Source: Kluyvera genomosp. 3 (lineage in GTDB: Bacteria > Pseudomonadota > Gammaproteobacteria > Enterobacterales > Enterobacteriaceae). From it: DNA of 64,000 nucleotides. This document shows, one piece after another, positions 21,536 through 33,342 of this stretch. The position numbers and the translations under genes are program-made. Position 1 is the first letter of the stretch, and each line of letters begins with the position of its first letter. The stretch lies in assembly GCA_002211745.1 (NCBI GenBank), contig CP022114.1:3566645-3630644 (forward strand). The letters run 5' to 3'. The notes below the pieces were generated by a model. That model ran no database searches, was not told the DNA's origin, and worked only from the letters and a program-made list of their open reading frames with translations.

Positions 21536-22997
21536 ATGATTCGGCACTTATTGCATGTGGATTTTGAGGCGCAACGCGGGTTGCAGGAACAGGTTCGCGA
21601 ATCACTGATCAACGCGATTCTCGGCGGCATTTTTGCCGCCGACACGCCCCTGCCCTCGTGTCGGCAACTGGCCCAGCAGCTACAGGTTTCCCGTAACACC
21701 ACCGCGCTGGTGTTCGAAAGTCTGGTCAACGAAGGCTACCTGATAAGCCGCCCGCGCAGCGGTTATTATCTGCACCCGGACTACCATGCGCCGCGCCTTT
21801 CCGCACCGACGCCTGCACCCAACGCCGCCGACAATGCACCATCATGGGGCAAACGGCTGAATATCACCCCAGTCAGCAGGAATCGATCCTTAAACCCGCC
21901 GGCTGGATGCACTACCGCTACCCCTTTATCTACGGCCAGCCGGACACACGCCAGTTTCCGCTCGCCAGCTGGCGTTCAGCGGCCAACTGGCTGCACGGTG
22001 GCATGCGCGACCCGGCGTGGGTGGTGGACCATATCGACCAGGACGTACCGATGCTGATTGAGCAAATTCGCACCCGCGTGCTGCCCAAGCGCGGCATCGT
22101 TGCCGCGCCGGATGAAATACTGATCACCCTCGGCTCACAGAACGCACTGTACCTGCTCACCCGGTTGCTGATGTCTCGCCAGACCCGCGTCGGCGTCGAG
22201 AATCCCGGCTTTCGCGAAGCGATTAACACCTTTTTACTCGGCGAAAGCCAGATTGTCCCGCACGCCGTCGATGCCGAAGGTATCGTGCTGAACGATACGC
22301 CGTGCGACTACTACTACGTCACGCCGGGCCATCAGGTGCCCACCGGCGTCACCATGAGCAAGGCGCGGCGCAGCCAACTACTGGCGCACGCGACGCAGCA
22401 CGACGCGGTGATTATTGAAGATGATTATGATTCAGAGAGTAACTTCCAGGCCAACCCGCTGCCGGCGCTGAAGGCCAGCGATCGCAGCGGGCGAGTCATT
22501 TACGTCAGCAGCCTGTCGAAGGCGCTGTCGCCGGGGCTGCGGCTAGGCTTTATGGTCGCCGACCCGGATTTGATCGATGAGGCCCGCGCGCTGCGTCGCC
22601 TGGTGTATCGTCATCCTCCCACCAATATTCAGTATCAGATGGCGCACTTTCTTGCCCAGGGTCATTACGAAACGCATCTGCGCCGCTATCGCGATGACTC
22701 CGCACGGCGTTGGGACATGCTCAACACGGCGCTATCAACCCTGCTTCCGGAATGCCAGCCACTGCCCGGTAGTGAACATGCCAACGCCTTCTGGCTGCGC
22801 ACGCCCGGCAATATCAGCACCCAGCAGTTGACCTGGCGTGCCGCGCATACTGGTGTATTGATTGAACCCGGCGCGCGTCATTTTCTCGACGCCGCGCCGC
22901 CGGATAATTTCTTCCGCATGGGATTTCACGCCATCAACCCCGACGCCATTGCGCCGGGGTGGATGTGCTGCGCAGCCAACTGGCGCAGATGGGCTAG
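21536..22997 (+). CDS. MocR-family regulator (GntR DNA-binding domain + aminotransferase-like domain), frameshifted
   Basis: The N-terminal GntR winged helix (LPSCRQLAQQLQVSRNTTAL) is followed by a class I aminotransferase-like domain of about 370 residues, with IIEDDYDSE and the PLP lysine in SSLSKALSPGLRLGF. Such proteins sense PLP or amino acid adducts and control neighbouring genes. Here the likely target is the divergent amino acid ABC operon. One base is missing near 21868 and one near 22962; the restored protein ends LRSQLAQMG. Its stop overlaps the stop of the convergent RND gene. Confidence 0.87.
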
Positions 22998-25900
22998 TCC
23001 GCCCGGCGATGCGCCCACTCGCGCAGGCGCTGGAACAGCACGTACAGCGACGGGATAAACAGGATGCCGATCACCGTCGCCACCAGCATGCCGCTGAACA
23101 CCGTGGTGCCGATGATCCGGCGGCTCTGCGCCCCTGCGCCAGTGGCGAACATCATCGGCATGATGCCGATAATAAACGACACCGCCGTCATCATCACCGC
23201 GCGGAAGCGGCGGGTTGCCCCTCGCGGGCCGCCGCGACGATCGATAAACCGGACTGCCGCCGCTCGCGGGCAAATTCGACGATCAGTATCGCATTCTTCG
23301 CCGCGAGGGCGATTAAGAGTACCAGCCCAATCTGCACGTACACATCGTTGGCGTAACCGGCGGCCCAGAGCCACAGCAGCGCGCCGCGATAGCAAACAAT
23401 ACCGACAGCATCACACTAGCCGGCAGCGTCCAGCTTTCGTACTGCGCCACCAGGAACAGCCACGCCATCGCCACCGCCGCCAGCACAATCCAGATGGCCT
23501 GGTTGCCAGTCTGCTGCTCCTGCCAGGCCAGTCCGCTCCAGGCGTAGTCATATCCCTCCGGCAGGTTCATCGCCAGCAGCCTTTCCATTTCATTCATCGC
23601 CGTGCGGCTGCTGACCCCTTCCACCGCCGAGCCGCTCACCGACACCGACGGGAACTGGTTAAACTGCTGGATAAACGGCGCGCCCACGGTTGGCGTGATG
23701 GTCACCAGATTACTCAGGCGCACCCGCTCGCCGTGGTTGCTGCGCACGAACAGCTCGCTAATCTGCCCGGCGCGCTCGCGCCACTGCATCTCGTTTTGCA
23801 GCACCACGTGATAAACGCGATTGTTGATGCTGAAATCACCGGCTCGCGTGCCGCCGAACGCGGTTTGCAGACTGTTAAAAATACGCGATACCGGCACGTC
23901 GAGACGCGCGGCCTGGTCACGATCAACGGTTAACGTCAGCTGCGGGACGTTGCTGCTCCAGGTGGTGAATACGCGGTTCAGCTGCGGATGCTGGTTGGCT
24001 TTCATCAGGATCTGACGCGTGACCTGCTCCAGCTCGGCGGGCGTTTGCCCGGCCTGGGCCAGAATGCGCAGGTCGAAGCCCGCGGCGCTGCCAAGGCCCG
24101 GCAGCGTGGGCGGCGCAAACAGCATAATATTGGCTTCCGGTAGCGCATGCAGCTGGCGTTGAAGTTCGCCCATCACCGTATCCAGCGGCGCGCGCTGCGA
24201 CCAGTCTTTGAGCATTAGCGAGATAAACCCGCCGTTCGAGGCGCTGGTGCCGCTGAGAATGCTGAAGCCGGAGACCTGAATCACATCCTCCACCGCCGGA
24301 TGCGCCCCAACAACGCGCGAGCCTGCGCCATCACCGCTTCGGTCCGCTCCAGCGAGGCCGACTCCGGCAGCTGCACGTTGGCGAAGACATAACCCTGATC
24401 TTCCTGCGGCAGAAAACCCTTCGGCATGGTCGAGAAGCTCAACGCCACCAGCAGCGCAGCGGTTAGTGTGGCCCCACCGCTACCAGCGGGCGACGGTTCA
24501 TCGATGCCACCAGGCGACCGTAGCCATCGCGGGTGGTATTCAGCCCCAGGTTAAACCACTGGAATAAGCGGACGGGCTGCTTCAGACGCGGACGCAGCAG
24601 TAGCGCGCACAGCGCGGGCGTCAAGGTAAGCGCAACAATGCTCGACAAGGTAACCGCCGTGGAGAGCGTGACCGCAAACTGACGATACAATTCGCCGACA
24701 ATTCCCGGCAGCATCGCCACCGGCACAAATACCGCCAGCAGCACCAGCGTGGTGGCGATGACCGGCCCGGCAATCTGTCGCAGCGCCAGCGCGGTCGCTT
24801 CTTTACGCCCTAGTCCTTCGGCCATATGCCCTTCCACGCTTTCCACCACCACAATGGCATCGTCAACCACCATGGTCAGCGCCAGAATAATGGCAAACAG
24901 GCTGAGGGTGTTGGCGCTGTAGCCCAGCAGGTAAAGCACCGCAAAGGTGCCAATCAGCGACACGGGGATCGCCAGCGCGACAATGAGCGTCGCGCGCAGG
25001 CTTTGCAGGAACAGCGAAACCACCGCGACGACCGCCAGCAGCGTCAGCGCCAGCGACGTACCAATCTCTTTGATGGTCGCGGCGACAAACCGGGTGGTAT
25101 CAAACTTCACTTCCCATTTCAGGTCCGCCGGGAAGCGGTTTTGCAGGCGCGTCAATTCGCTACGCACCACGTTTGCGACCTGTAAGGCATTGGCGGTTGG
25201 CGTCGGGTAAATCCCATATAGGCCGAGTCCACGCCGTTAAGCTGTGCGCTGGAGCTGTAGCTACGTGCGCCAAGCTCAATATTGGCCACGTCCGCAAGGC
25301 GCACCAGCTGGCCCTGCTCGCCGCTGCGCACCACGATGTTGCGGAACTCATCGGCGTCGCTCAGTCGACCCAGACCGTTAATGGTCAGCGTTTGCTGCTG
25401 GCCGTTAAACACCGGCGGCGTACCAATTTGCCCGGCGGCCCCTGCACGTGCTGCTCGTTCAGCGCCTGGGCGATATCTTCGCTGGTGATGTTCAGCGCGT
25501 TCATGCGGTCTGGCCGCAGCCAGATGCGCATGCTGTAATCGCGCGCACCGAACATCTGCACCTGGCCGACGCCGGGCAGACGCGCCAGCGCTTCGCGTAC
25601 CTGGGTACTGGCGTAGTTACTGATCTGAAGCGGCGACAGGCTGCCGTTCGGAGAATAGAGGCTCACCCCATCAGCAGGTTGCTGGCGCGCTTGCGCACCT
25701 GTACACCGTTCTGCTGCGCTTCCGTCGGCAGCTGCGCCACCGCCTGCGCCACGCGGTTTTGCACATCGATGGCCGCCATATCCGGATCGGTGCCCGCGGC
25801 AAAAGTCAGGTTCAGGCTATAGCCGCCGTCATCAGCGCTGGTCGACTCCATATAGAGCATGTGATCAACGCCGTTGAGCTGTGTCTCCAGCGGCGCGGCG

Positions 25901-26082
25901 ATGGCCTCCGCCACATCCTGCGCGCTGGCGCCCGGCCAGCTGGCGCTGACGTTCACCACGGGCGGCGTGATTTGCGGGTACTGCTCCACCGGAATGAGCT
26001 TCAGCGCGACCGCACCGCCAAAGACCATCAGCAGAGCAATCACCATCGCGAAACGCGGACGACGGATAAAAAACGTCAGCAT
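22994..26082 (-). CDS. RND multidrug efflux transporter (HAE1 family), frameshifted
   Basis: A resistance-nodulation-division pump of about 1030 residues. It begins [20 protein letters not shown] and contains [15 protein letters not shown] (porter domain), [20 protein letters not shown] and the paired proton-relay aspartates in [14 protein letters not shown]. The C-terminus is [17 protein letters not shown]. About eight one-base losses break it (for example near 25668, 25430, 25215, 24470, 24300, 23385 and 23240). It is downstream of its adaptor and no outer-membrane factor is next to it, so TolC is the likely partner. It differs from AcrB and OqxB at many positions; I give no symbol. Confidence 0.88.
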
Positions 26083-26092
26083 CCTGTTCTCC

Positions 26093-27160
26093 TTAATTCA
26101 ACAGCTGCACAGTCGCGCCGTCCGTCAGACGCTGCGTGCCATCGGTGACCACGCGCTCGCCTGGGTTAAGCCCTTCGCCACGGCGAAGGACTGCCCTGCT
26201 GGCCGCCTAACTCCAGACGGCGCTGCCCGGCTGTATTCTCTGCCGTCAGTACCCAACTGAAATAACCGTTGGCATCCTGCTGTACCGCCGCAGCGGGAAT
26301 CATCACGCTCTCATTGAGCGTCTGCGGTCGCAGGGTTACTGTGACGTTGCCGCCGGGCAGCAACCGATGTTGCGGGTTGGCGAATTCGGCGCGAACCGCC
26401 ACGCTGGCGGTACGGGCGTCGATACGGTTATCCACCGAAGTCAGTACGCCATTTTCGCGTTTGCCGTCGAGGGTAATCTGCGCTAACCACGCGGCCTTCA
26501 ACGCGCGGATATCCGCATGCTGCCCGGCTTTGCTGTAAAACGCGGCTTCATCGAGCGCAAAACTCACGCGGACAGGATCGAGCTGCGCAATATCCACCAG
26601 CACGCCGCTGGCGGCGTTCACCAGCGTGCCTACATGAAAAGCGCTGTGGCCGACGCGGCCGCTGATTGGCGAGGTAATGCGGGTGTAATCGAGCGTAATT
26701 TGTTGCGCCGTCACTCGCGCCTTTGCCTGTTCCACGGCGGCGGCGGCGACGTCACGCTGCATCTGCGCGTTGTCGACATCATTACGGCTGATCGAGTGGT
26801 TGGTTTTAAGACTCTGGTAGCGCGTCAGCAGTTGCTGCGCCTGACGTAAAGAGGCCTGTGCGCTTTTCAGCTCCGCCTGCGCCAGCGCTAACGCCGCGCA
26901 CGGCTGGGCGTCATCCAGCGTGAACAGCAGGTCGCCTTGCTTAACATCCTGCCATCCTGGAAGTGGCGCTGCACGATGGTGCCCTCGGTACGTGCGCGAA
27001 TTTCAACGGCGTGAATAGCCTCAACGCGCCCCGGCAGCTTGCGCTCAACCGCGTGCGGCGCGCGCTCGACGGTGGCGACGCGCACCGGTACCGAGGCGAA
27101 CGCCAGCGTGCAGCTGGCCAGCCCGCAGGCCAAAAAGGCGAGGCGGAAAGTGTTTTTCAT
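26093..27160 (-). CDS. RND efflux periplasmic adaptor subunit, frameshifted
   Basis: A membrane fusion protein of about 356 residues. It has a signal sequence (MKNTFRLAFLACGL...AFA), then PGRVEAIHAVEIRARTEGTI (first lipoyl half), helices, ITLDYTRITSPISGRVG (second lipoyl half) and PGGNVTVTLRPQTLNESVMI in the beta barrel. One base is missing near 26953, one near 26880 and one near 26185. It lies 10 bp before the RND gene and forms an operon with it. Confidence 0.87.
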
Positions 27161-27183
27161 GTCGGGGATCCTTGCGTGGCAAG

Positions 27184-27208
27184 CGCCCTCTCCGACCGGA
27201 GAGGGGCA
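27184..27208 (-). terminator. CCCTCTCC hairpin between the P-type ATPase and efflux genes
   Basis: GCCCTCTCC-gacc-GGAGAGGGGC forms a strong stem related to the dispersed palindromic family. It lies between the end of the P-type ATPase (27220) and the start of the adaptor gene (27160), so it may limit read-through. Confidence 0.55.
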
Positions 27209-27219
27209 AGTCATCACGA

Positions 27220-29934
27220 CTACGTGGTCTTGTGGAAACGGCGGGTCAGACGCTTTTCAACTTCCACCACCAGGAACATCGCGGCGCCAATCGCCAAAGT
27301 GATGCCCCAGTAGCGCAGCGGCAGCGCTTCGGTGCCGAACAGCGTCTGCATGAGCGGCAGGTAGATAATCGCCAGCTGTAGCAGAAGCAGCACGCCAGTC
27401 ACCAGCCAGATGCCTTTGTTCTTCAGCAGCCCACGGTTCAGGGAGAAGCCATTGCTGCGGCAGTTAATCATGTAGACCCACTGCGCGGTCACCAGCATCT
27501 GCAACAGCACGGTGCGGGTAAACTCGGCGCTGTGGCCACGCGGCGCCAGCCATGCCTCAAGAATGAAGGCGGCGATGGCAATCATCGAGCCGACGAAGGC
27601 GACGCGCCACACGGCAAACGCATCCATCACATGCTGACCGGTTTTACGCGGCGGGCGGTTCATCACGTTACGCTCGGCGGCTTCAAACGCGAGGCCGAAG
27701 GAGAGCGTGGCGGACGTCGCCATGTTCATCCACAGAATCAGCACAGGCGTCAGCGGAATAATATTCCCGCCAGCAGCGCGATAATAATCAGCAGCCCCTG
27801 CGCCAGGTTGGTGGGCATGATGAACAGAATGGTTTTCTTCAGGTTGTCGTAAACGCGACGCCCCTCTTTGACCGAACTGGCGATGGTGGCAAAGTTGTCA
27901 TCGGTCAGCACCATGTCGGCGGCTTCTTTGGTCACCTCGGTGCCTTTGATGCCCATGGCGATACCGACGTCCGCCTGGCGCAGGGCCGGAGCGTCGTTGA
28001 CGCCGTCGCCGGTCATGCCGACAATTTCACCGCTTTCCTGCAACGCTTTCACCAGGCGCAGCTTATGCTCCGGGCTGGTACGGGCGAAGATGTCATACTC
28101 CACCGCCGCTTTCGCCAGCTCGGCATCATCCATGTGCTCCAGCTGGTAGCCGGTCATCGCTTCGCTGCTGTTGCGGATCCCCAGCATCTGGCCAATGCTC
28201 ATCGCCGTTTGCGGGTGATCGCCAGTGATCATCTTCACGCGGATCCCGCGTTCTGGCAGGTGTGAATCGCATCGACCGCTTCCGGGCGCGGCGGGTCCAT
28301 CATCCCGGCAATACCGAGGAACACCAGGCCGTCCTGCAGGTCGCTGTGGTCGAGGGTTTTCTGCCCGACATTGGCGGGCTTGGTCGCCGCCGCCACCATA
28401 CGCAGACCCTGGCTGGCAAAACGCGCCATTTCTGCTTCCCAGTAGCTACGCACGAACGGCTCCACGCCGCGCGCGGTCTGCTGCTGCTGACACAGGGCGA
28501 AGAGGACGTCCGGCGCACCGGTTACCATCACAATCTCTTCGTCCGCCAGCTGGAAGTGGATGGCCATGTACTTATACTGCGAGTCAAACGGGATCTTGGC
28601 GATCAGCTGCGTGTGTACCGGCTCCAGGCTGACTTTCGCCGCCAGCACCTTCAGCGCCCCTCGGTTGGGCCACCGGTAATGCCCCAATGCCCCTGCGCGT
28701 CTTTCACCAGCTGGCTGTCGTTACACAGATCGATAGTCCGCAGGTATTTTTCCAGCACGGTGCGCGGCTGCACTTTCACCGGCTCGTTGCTGCCTTCAAG
28801 GTAGATATTACCGTGAGGCTCATAGCTGTCGCCGTCTACGCGGTAGCAGCTGTCGGCGGTAATCACCGCCTTCACGGTCATTTCATTCATGGTCAGGGTG
28901 CCGGTTTTATCCGAGCAGACCACGGTCATTGCCCCAGCGTTTCAACGGTCGGCAGCTTGCGGATAATCGCCCGCTTGCGCGCCATCGCCTGAACGCCCAG
29001 TGACAGAATAATCGAGATAATCGCCGGCAAACCTTCCGGTACGGCGGCAACCGCGAGGCTAATCAACGACAGCAGCAGCTCGCCCAGCGGAATATCGCGC
29101 AGCAGCATGCTGAACACGAACAGCGCGACCATCATGGCCAGGATAATGGCGAAAATGGCTTTACCCAGCTTGTCCATCTGCACCAGCAGCGGCGTGCGGT
29201 GTTTTTCAATCCCCGCCATCATCTGGTTGATGTGGCCGAGTTCGGTCTCCTGACCGGTGCCCACCACCACGCCAGTACCGCTACCTGCGCTCACGGTCGT
29301 GCCGGAGAACACCATGTTGGTGCGGTCACCCAGCGGCAGTTCGCCGTGCAGCACGTCAGTGTGCTTATCCACCACGGTAGATTCGCCGGTGAGAATCGCC
29401 TCTTCAACCCGCAGGTTATGCGCTTCAATCAGACGCATGTCAGCCGGAATACGGTCGCCCGCGCGCAGCACCACGATATCGCCCGGCACCAGTTCGGTGG
29501 TCGCAACCGTTTTATGGCTGCCGTCACGAATGACCTGCGCGTCGCTGGAGAGCATATTGCGAATGCTTTTCAGCGACTTTTCTGCGTTGCTTTCCTGAAT
29601 GTGACCAATCAGGGCATTAATCACCGTGACGCCGAGAATAACAAAAGTATCGACCCAGTGGCCCATCACGGCGGTCAGCGCCGCCGCGGCCAGCAGGACG
29701 TAGATCAGGACATCATTAAAGTGGGCGAGGAAGCGCAGCCACGCAGGCTTGCCTTTTTTCTCCGGCAGCGCATTCGGCCCCAGGTGTTCAGGCGATCCGC
29801 GGCATCTGCCCGCTCAGCCCTTCTGGCTGGCTGTTGAGCTGGGATAACACGCGCTCGGTAGACTGCTGGTAGGCGTGCTCTTGCGGGTCGTAACCCGCGT
29901 GCGGCACATTTTTAGTATTCATCATTTTCGACAC
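27220..29934 (-). CDS. P-type cation-transporting ATPase (P2 type), frameshifted
   Basis: A cation pump of about 900 residues. Visible are the actuator loop ILTGEST, AVPEGLPAI in helix M4 (typical of P2 calcium-, sodium- or proton-type pumps; magnesium pumps usually have PEMLP), the phosphorylation site SDKTGTLT, and MTGDGVNDAPALRQADVGIA in the hinge. The transported ion is not certain. Breaks near 29790, 29670, 28930, 28665, 28250 and 27755 each need one base. The GTG at 29934 follows an AAAGGAA site; ATG codons at 29925 and 29922 are alternatives. A 36-residue membrane peptide is encoded divergently. Confidence 0.88.
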
Positions 29935-30137
29935 GATAAATTTTCCTTTTAAATTCCTGCAAACGGAAAGCCTGAAATCATTTCTGGCCAAGGCGACATC
30001 GTTGGATATTTTCTTAAGGCGAAGGAATATTATTTAACTCACAATATTTTCGCTTTTTAAATTTTAAAACGACATTCAGTTGATTTACTGATATTAATAT
30101 TACAGAATATTCCTAAACCCATCTAAACGAGGTCATT

Positions 30138-30248
30138 ATGTTCGGAATCTACAGAGGACGCCGCCTGGCGCTATACATTGCACTGGCTATCGTGATCGCG
30201 ACGCTGGTGGGATACAGTACCTATACTTTTGTAAAAATATTATCGTGA
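30138..30248 (+). CDS. Small membrane peptide, 36 residues
   Basis: This short open frame starts MFGIYRGRRLALYIALAIVI and ends ILS. It has a basic N-terminal segment (RGRR) and one hydrophobic helix of about 20 residues. An ACGAGG ribosome site is 7 bases before the ATG. It lies alone in A+T-rich DNA between the divergent P-type ATPase and ybdJ. I do not recognise a named family. Several bacterial cation pumps are controlled by peptides of this size, so a link to the ATPase is possible but unproved. Confidence 0.6.
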   Translation: MFGIYRGRRLALYIALAIVIATLVGYSTYTFVKILS

Positions 30249-30310
30249 GCATGACGTTAATTTACGATTACATTATTTAATTTAAACCAAATCGTTATTT
30301 AACGACCTTT

Positions 30311-30330
30311 CCTGCGAATATATTCGTAGG
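30311..30330 (+). terminator. Hairpin between the small peptide and ybdJ
   Basis: CCTGCGAATATATTCGTAGG forms a near-perfect stem (one mismatch) followed by T-rich sequence. It may end the small-peptide transcript. The rest of 30249-30437 is A+T-rich with no other feature visible. Confidence 0.4.
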
Positions 30331-30437
30331 TTTCATCATTTGTTTTAAATATTCAAAAAGGGTTTGTTAATATAGAAACATTGCGTTCCTGTAAAAATTA
30401 CCGGACAATAATATTTTTAACTAAAGATTAACACCGC

Positions 30438-30686
30438 ATGAAGCATCCTCTTGAATCCCTGATGACCGCCGCAGGTATTTTGCTTATGGCGTTCCTGTCC
30501 TGTCTGTTACTTCCAGCGCCCTCGCTGGGGTTAACGCTGGCGCAAAAGCTGGTGGATACCTTCCACTTTATGGACCTGAACCAGTTTTACACCGTGCTGT
30601 TCTGCGTGTGGTTTTTGGTATTAGGGACGATTGAATATCTGGTGATTCGCTTCGTGTGGCGACGCTGGTTTTCGCTGGCGGATTAA
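30438..30686 (+). CDS. ybdJ: DUF1158 membrane protein YbdJ
   Basis: An 82-residue protein equal in length to E. coli YbdJ and sharing MKHPLE, LLMAFLSCLLLPAP and FVWRRWFSLAD. It has two predicted membrane helices (about residues 10-30 and 55-75). The function is unknown. Its place beside ybdF, nfsB and ybdG is conserved with E. coli. Confidence 0.9.
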   Translation: MKHPLESLMTAAGILLMAFLSCLLLPAPSLGLTLAQKLVDTFHFMDLNQFYTVLFCVWFLVLGTIEYLVIRFVWRRWFSLAD

Positions 30687-30696
30687 CTGATACGCG

Positions 30697-30722
30697 AACG
30701 CCCTCCCCGAAGGGAGGGCGTT
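30697..30722. terminator. Bidirectional terminator between ybdJ and ramA
   Basis: AACGCCCTCCC-cgaa-GGGAGGGCGTT is a perfect 11-base stem between two convergent genes. Confidence 0.75.
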
Positions 30723-30726
30723 GGTG

Positions 30727-31072
30727 TCAATGTGCCCGTGGACGGTGATGGACTTTACGGTAGGCACCCGGCGACTGGTTAAACGTGCGGGTGAAAATGC
30801 GAGTAAAGGTCTGCTGGGAATCAAACCCGTACTTCAGGCAGATGTCATAGACCTTTTGATCGGTCGTGCACAATTCATCCGCCGCCAGATTCAGCTTACG
30901 CTGGCGGATGTAGCGCCCAAGGCTCTCCCTTTATGCTGTAAAAACAGACGCTGCAGATGCCATTTTGAATACCCCGCCGGCGGGCGATCTCATCAATACG
31001 CAATGGCTGATGCAGATTTTCGTCAATCCATTCGACCAGTGTGTCAATCACCTGAGTGGCTAATTCAGTCAT
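30727..31072 (-). CDS. ramA: AraC/XylS-type multidrug-resistance activator RamA, frameshifted
   Basis: RamA is a MarA/SoxS-like activator of acrAB, tolC and related genes. It reads MTELATQVIDTLVEWIDENL, then two helix-turn-helix units including TDQKVYDICLKYGFDSQQTF and RIFTRTFNQSPGAYRK. Adding one base near 30980 and one near 30927 gives about 115 residues (113 in Klebsiella). It is next to romA and ramR, the known arrangement in Klebsiella and Enterobacter. As the lesions look like sequence errors, the real gene is probably whole. Confidence 0.92.
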
Positions 31073-31103
31073 ACACCCTCCCTCGTTTTATGACAGCCGG
31101 TGT

Positions 31104-32202
31104 TTATTCCCACCAGGCACGAAATGTTTGTGTTGGATTCGCCAGCCAAACCGGCTCGCCCTGCATCGGCGTTAACAACCGATACGCTTTATCTTTGCTG
31201 GCCTGCGCCAGCCGCTTGTACGGATCATCCCAGGTATGCTTCGCCAGCACGAAACGTCCGGCGTGCCCCGGCAGCACCCGCTGTGCATTCAGGTCCACCG
31301 CCGCCTGAGCGGTCTGCTCCGGCATCATGTGGATATAGCGCCAGTCCTGGTCGTACTGGCCATCTTCCAGAATGGCGACGTCCACCTTGCCAAACTGTTC
31401 GCCAATCGCCTTGAAGTGCGGGCCGTAGCCGCTGTCGCCGCTGTAATAAATCTTTTGCTCCGGCGTCACGAACATAAAGCTGGCCCACAACGTCTGGTTT
31501 CGCTTAAGGCCACGGCCAGAGAAGTGGCGCGCGGGCAGCACGTGGACGGTCAGCGCATCGCTGATGGCAACGCTCTGCTGCCAATCGGCCTCAGTAATCA
31601 CCTCCCTCGCCATGCCCAATACCGCAGGTGTGACCCCACGCCTAACGGCACCACGGCACGCTTAACCTTCGGCATTAGCGCCTTAATCGTGGCGTAGTCC
31701 AGATGGTCGTAGTGGTCGTGAGAGATAATCAGCAGGTCGATCTCCGGCATCGTCTCGGCACGCCACGGATAGTGGCCGTCAAACGCTTTGTTCAGAAACG
31801 AAAACGGCGCGGCATAGCTGCTGAATACCGGATCAATCAGAATACGTTTGCCCGCCAGCTGCAGATACCAGGATGAATGCCCCAGCCAGATCATCGTCTC
31901 CTGTTCGCTCGGCAGGCTGGCGAGATCGGTCGGCACCAACGGCAGTGGCTGCTGCGGGCGCGCATTCTCCCGCTTCGCGGTTAAAAACTCCCACCACGCC
32001 ATCAGCATGTTCTTGTCGCCAGTAAACCCCGGCGTCGGCAAGGTGTTGTGAAACGCCCCGTCGCGGTAGTTTGGCGAGCGCTCAATCAGACTCTTTTCCG
32101 CCCTTGCGGCGGCTGGCCGAAACCGGCATTCAGAACAAAAGGCAAGCTTGCTGCACTGGCGATAAGCATGATGGCAACCACACTGATGATGAACGGTTTC
32201 AT
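31104..32202 (-). CDS. romA: MBL-fold hydrolase RomA, frameshifted
   Basis: A metallo-beta-lactamase-fold protein of about 365 residues. An N-terminal hydrophobic segment (MKPFIISVVAIMLIASAA) is followed by MIWLGHSSWYLQL, the metal motif ISHDHYDHLDY, YYSGDSGYGPHF and a late VLPGHAGRF histidine. It is named for its place between ramR and ramA. The biochemical substrate is unsettled, although relatives include NAPE-PLD-like enzymes. Bases are missing near 32100 and near 31625. It is read leftward from the RamR-controlled promoter, before ramA. Confidence 0.88.
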
Positions 32203-32254
32203 TTCCTGACCCGTGACCGGCCTCATCCAGGAAGCCACACAAAAAAAGTTGATT

Positions 32255-32274
32255 ATGAGTGAGTAGGCACTCAT
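32255..32274. promoter_or_regulatory. RamR operator
   Basis: ATGAGTG-agtagg-CACTCAT is the perfect palindrome known as the RamR binding site in Salmonella and Klebsiella (ATGAGTG, six bases, CACTCAT). It is 53 bp before the romA start and between romA and the divergent ramR. Confidence 0.9.
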
Positions 32275-32391
32275 TATAGAAAGGCGGGGAAAAAATCGTC
32301 AAGCAATTTTCAAATTTTGACAATCGGCGTTGAAGTCCCTGGGTTCGACATGTTTCAATCACCTTTTTAACCGTCAGAGAGGTAAAGTGTA

Positions 32392-32967
32392 GTGGCTCGT
32401 CCGAAGAGTGAAGATAAAAAACAAGCGTTACTGGAAGCGGCCACCTGCGCCATTGCCCAATCTGGCATCGGCGCGTCAACGGCGTTGATTGCGCGCAGCG
32501 CGGGCGTAGCGGAAGGTACCCTGTTTCGTTATTTCGCCACCAAAGACGATCTGCTTAATGCGCTTTATCTGCACCTGAAAACGGACTTATGCCAGACCAT
32601 GCTGGCATGCCTGACCGACACAGAATCACCAAAAGCCTTCACCCACAGCATCTGGAACAGCTACATCGACTGGGGCATTCTCCACCCTGTTGGGCATCAA
32701 GCCATTCGGCGCATGGCCGTCAGTGGGAAAATCACCAACGAAACGATACTGCAGGCCAGAGCGCTATTTCCGGAGCTCAATAAACTCTGCCAGCGTTCAA
32801 TGCGCCCGGTATTTATGTCTGACGACTTCCGTGCTTTTGGCGATGCGCTGTTCCTGTCGCTTGCAGAGACCACCATTGAGTTCGCCAGCCGCGAACCCGA
32901 ACGTGCAGATAAACTTAAGGCGCTCGGCTTTGAAGCCATGTGGCGAGCGTTGTCAGAGGATGAATAA
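32392..32967 (+). CDS. ramR: TetR-family repressor RamR
   Basis: The repressor of romA-ramA, 191 residues and unbroken. The N-terminal [18 protein letters not shown] and the helix-turn-helix [20 protein letters not shown] closely match Salmonella RamR; the C-terminal ligand domain is less alike. The GTG at 32392 is preceded by GAGAGGT. Loss of RamR function is a known route to RamA overproduction, but here the frame is open. Its stop shares a base with the ybdF start (TAATG). Confidence 0.93.
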   Translation: MARPKSEDKKQALLEAATCAIAQSGIGASTALIARSAGVAEGTLFRYFATKDDLLNALYLHLKTDLCQTMLACLTDTESPKAFTHSIWNSYIDWGILHPVGHQAIRRMAVSGKITNETILQARALFPELNKLCQRSMRPVFMSDDFRAFGDALFLSLAETTIEFASREPERADKLKALGFEAMWRALSEDE

Positions 32968-33333
32968 TGGACGGTAAAACGCTGCATGAAAAAGCGCAGG
33001 AATTTGCGCTAACCCTCCCTTTTCTGAACCGGCCTGGCCTTTTGGCCCGAGTACGATGTGTTCACGGTTGAGGGAAAAATCTTTATGATCAAGATGTCGC
33101 TGCGCGGTGAGCACATCGTCAATCTGAAGGTTGACCCGGAGCAATCGTTGCTGCATCAGACAATCTACCCGCACATTAAGCCGGGCTACCACATGAACAA
33201 AAAACACTGGATTTCAGTCTATCCTGGCGATGAAATCACGGTTGAACTACTCAACAGCCTGATTGAAGACTCGTGGAATCTGGTGGTGAACAAACTGCCA
33301 AAACGCGTTCAACAGCGCGTGCGTCCCGTTTGA
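32967..33333 (+). CDS. ybdF: MmcQ/YjbR family protein YbdF, frameshifted
   Basis: About 122 residues, beginning [19 protein letters not shown] and ending [28 protein letters not shown] is the family signature and matches E. coli YbdF. Two bases seem to be missing between 33022 and 33050, where the expected reading is AWPFGPEYDVF. It is a CyaY-like fold protein of unknown role, translationally coupled to ramR. Confidence 0.88.
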
Positions 33334-33342
33334 TTTTGCGTT

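Noticed and set aside
22994-26082. Calling the RND pump OqxB or AcrB
   Set aside because: The family is clear, but the N-terminal and porter sequences differ widely from both, so a gene name is not supported.
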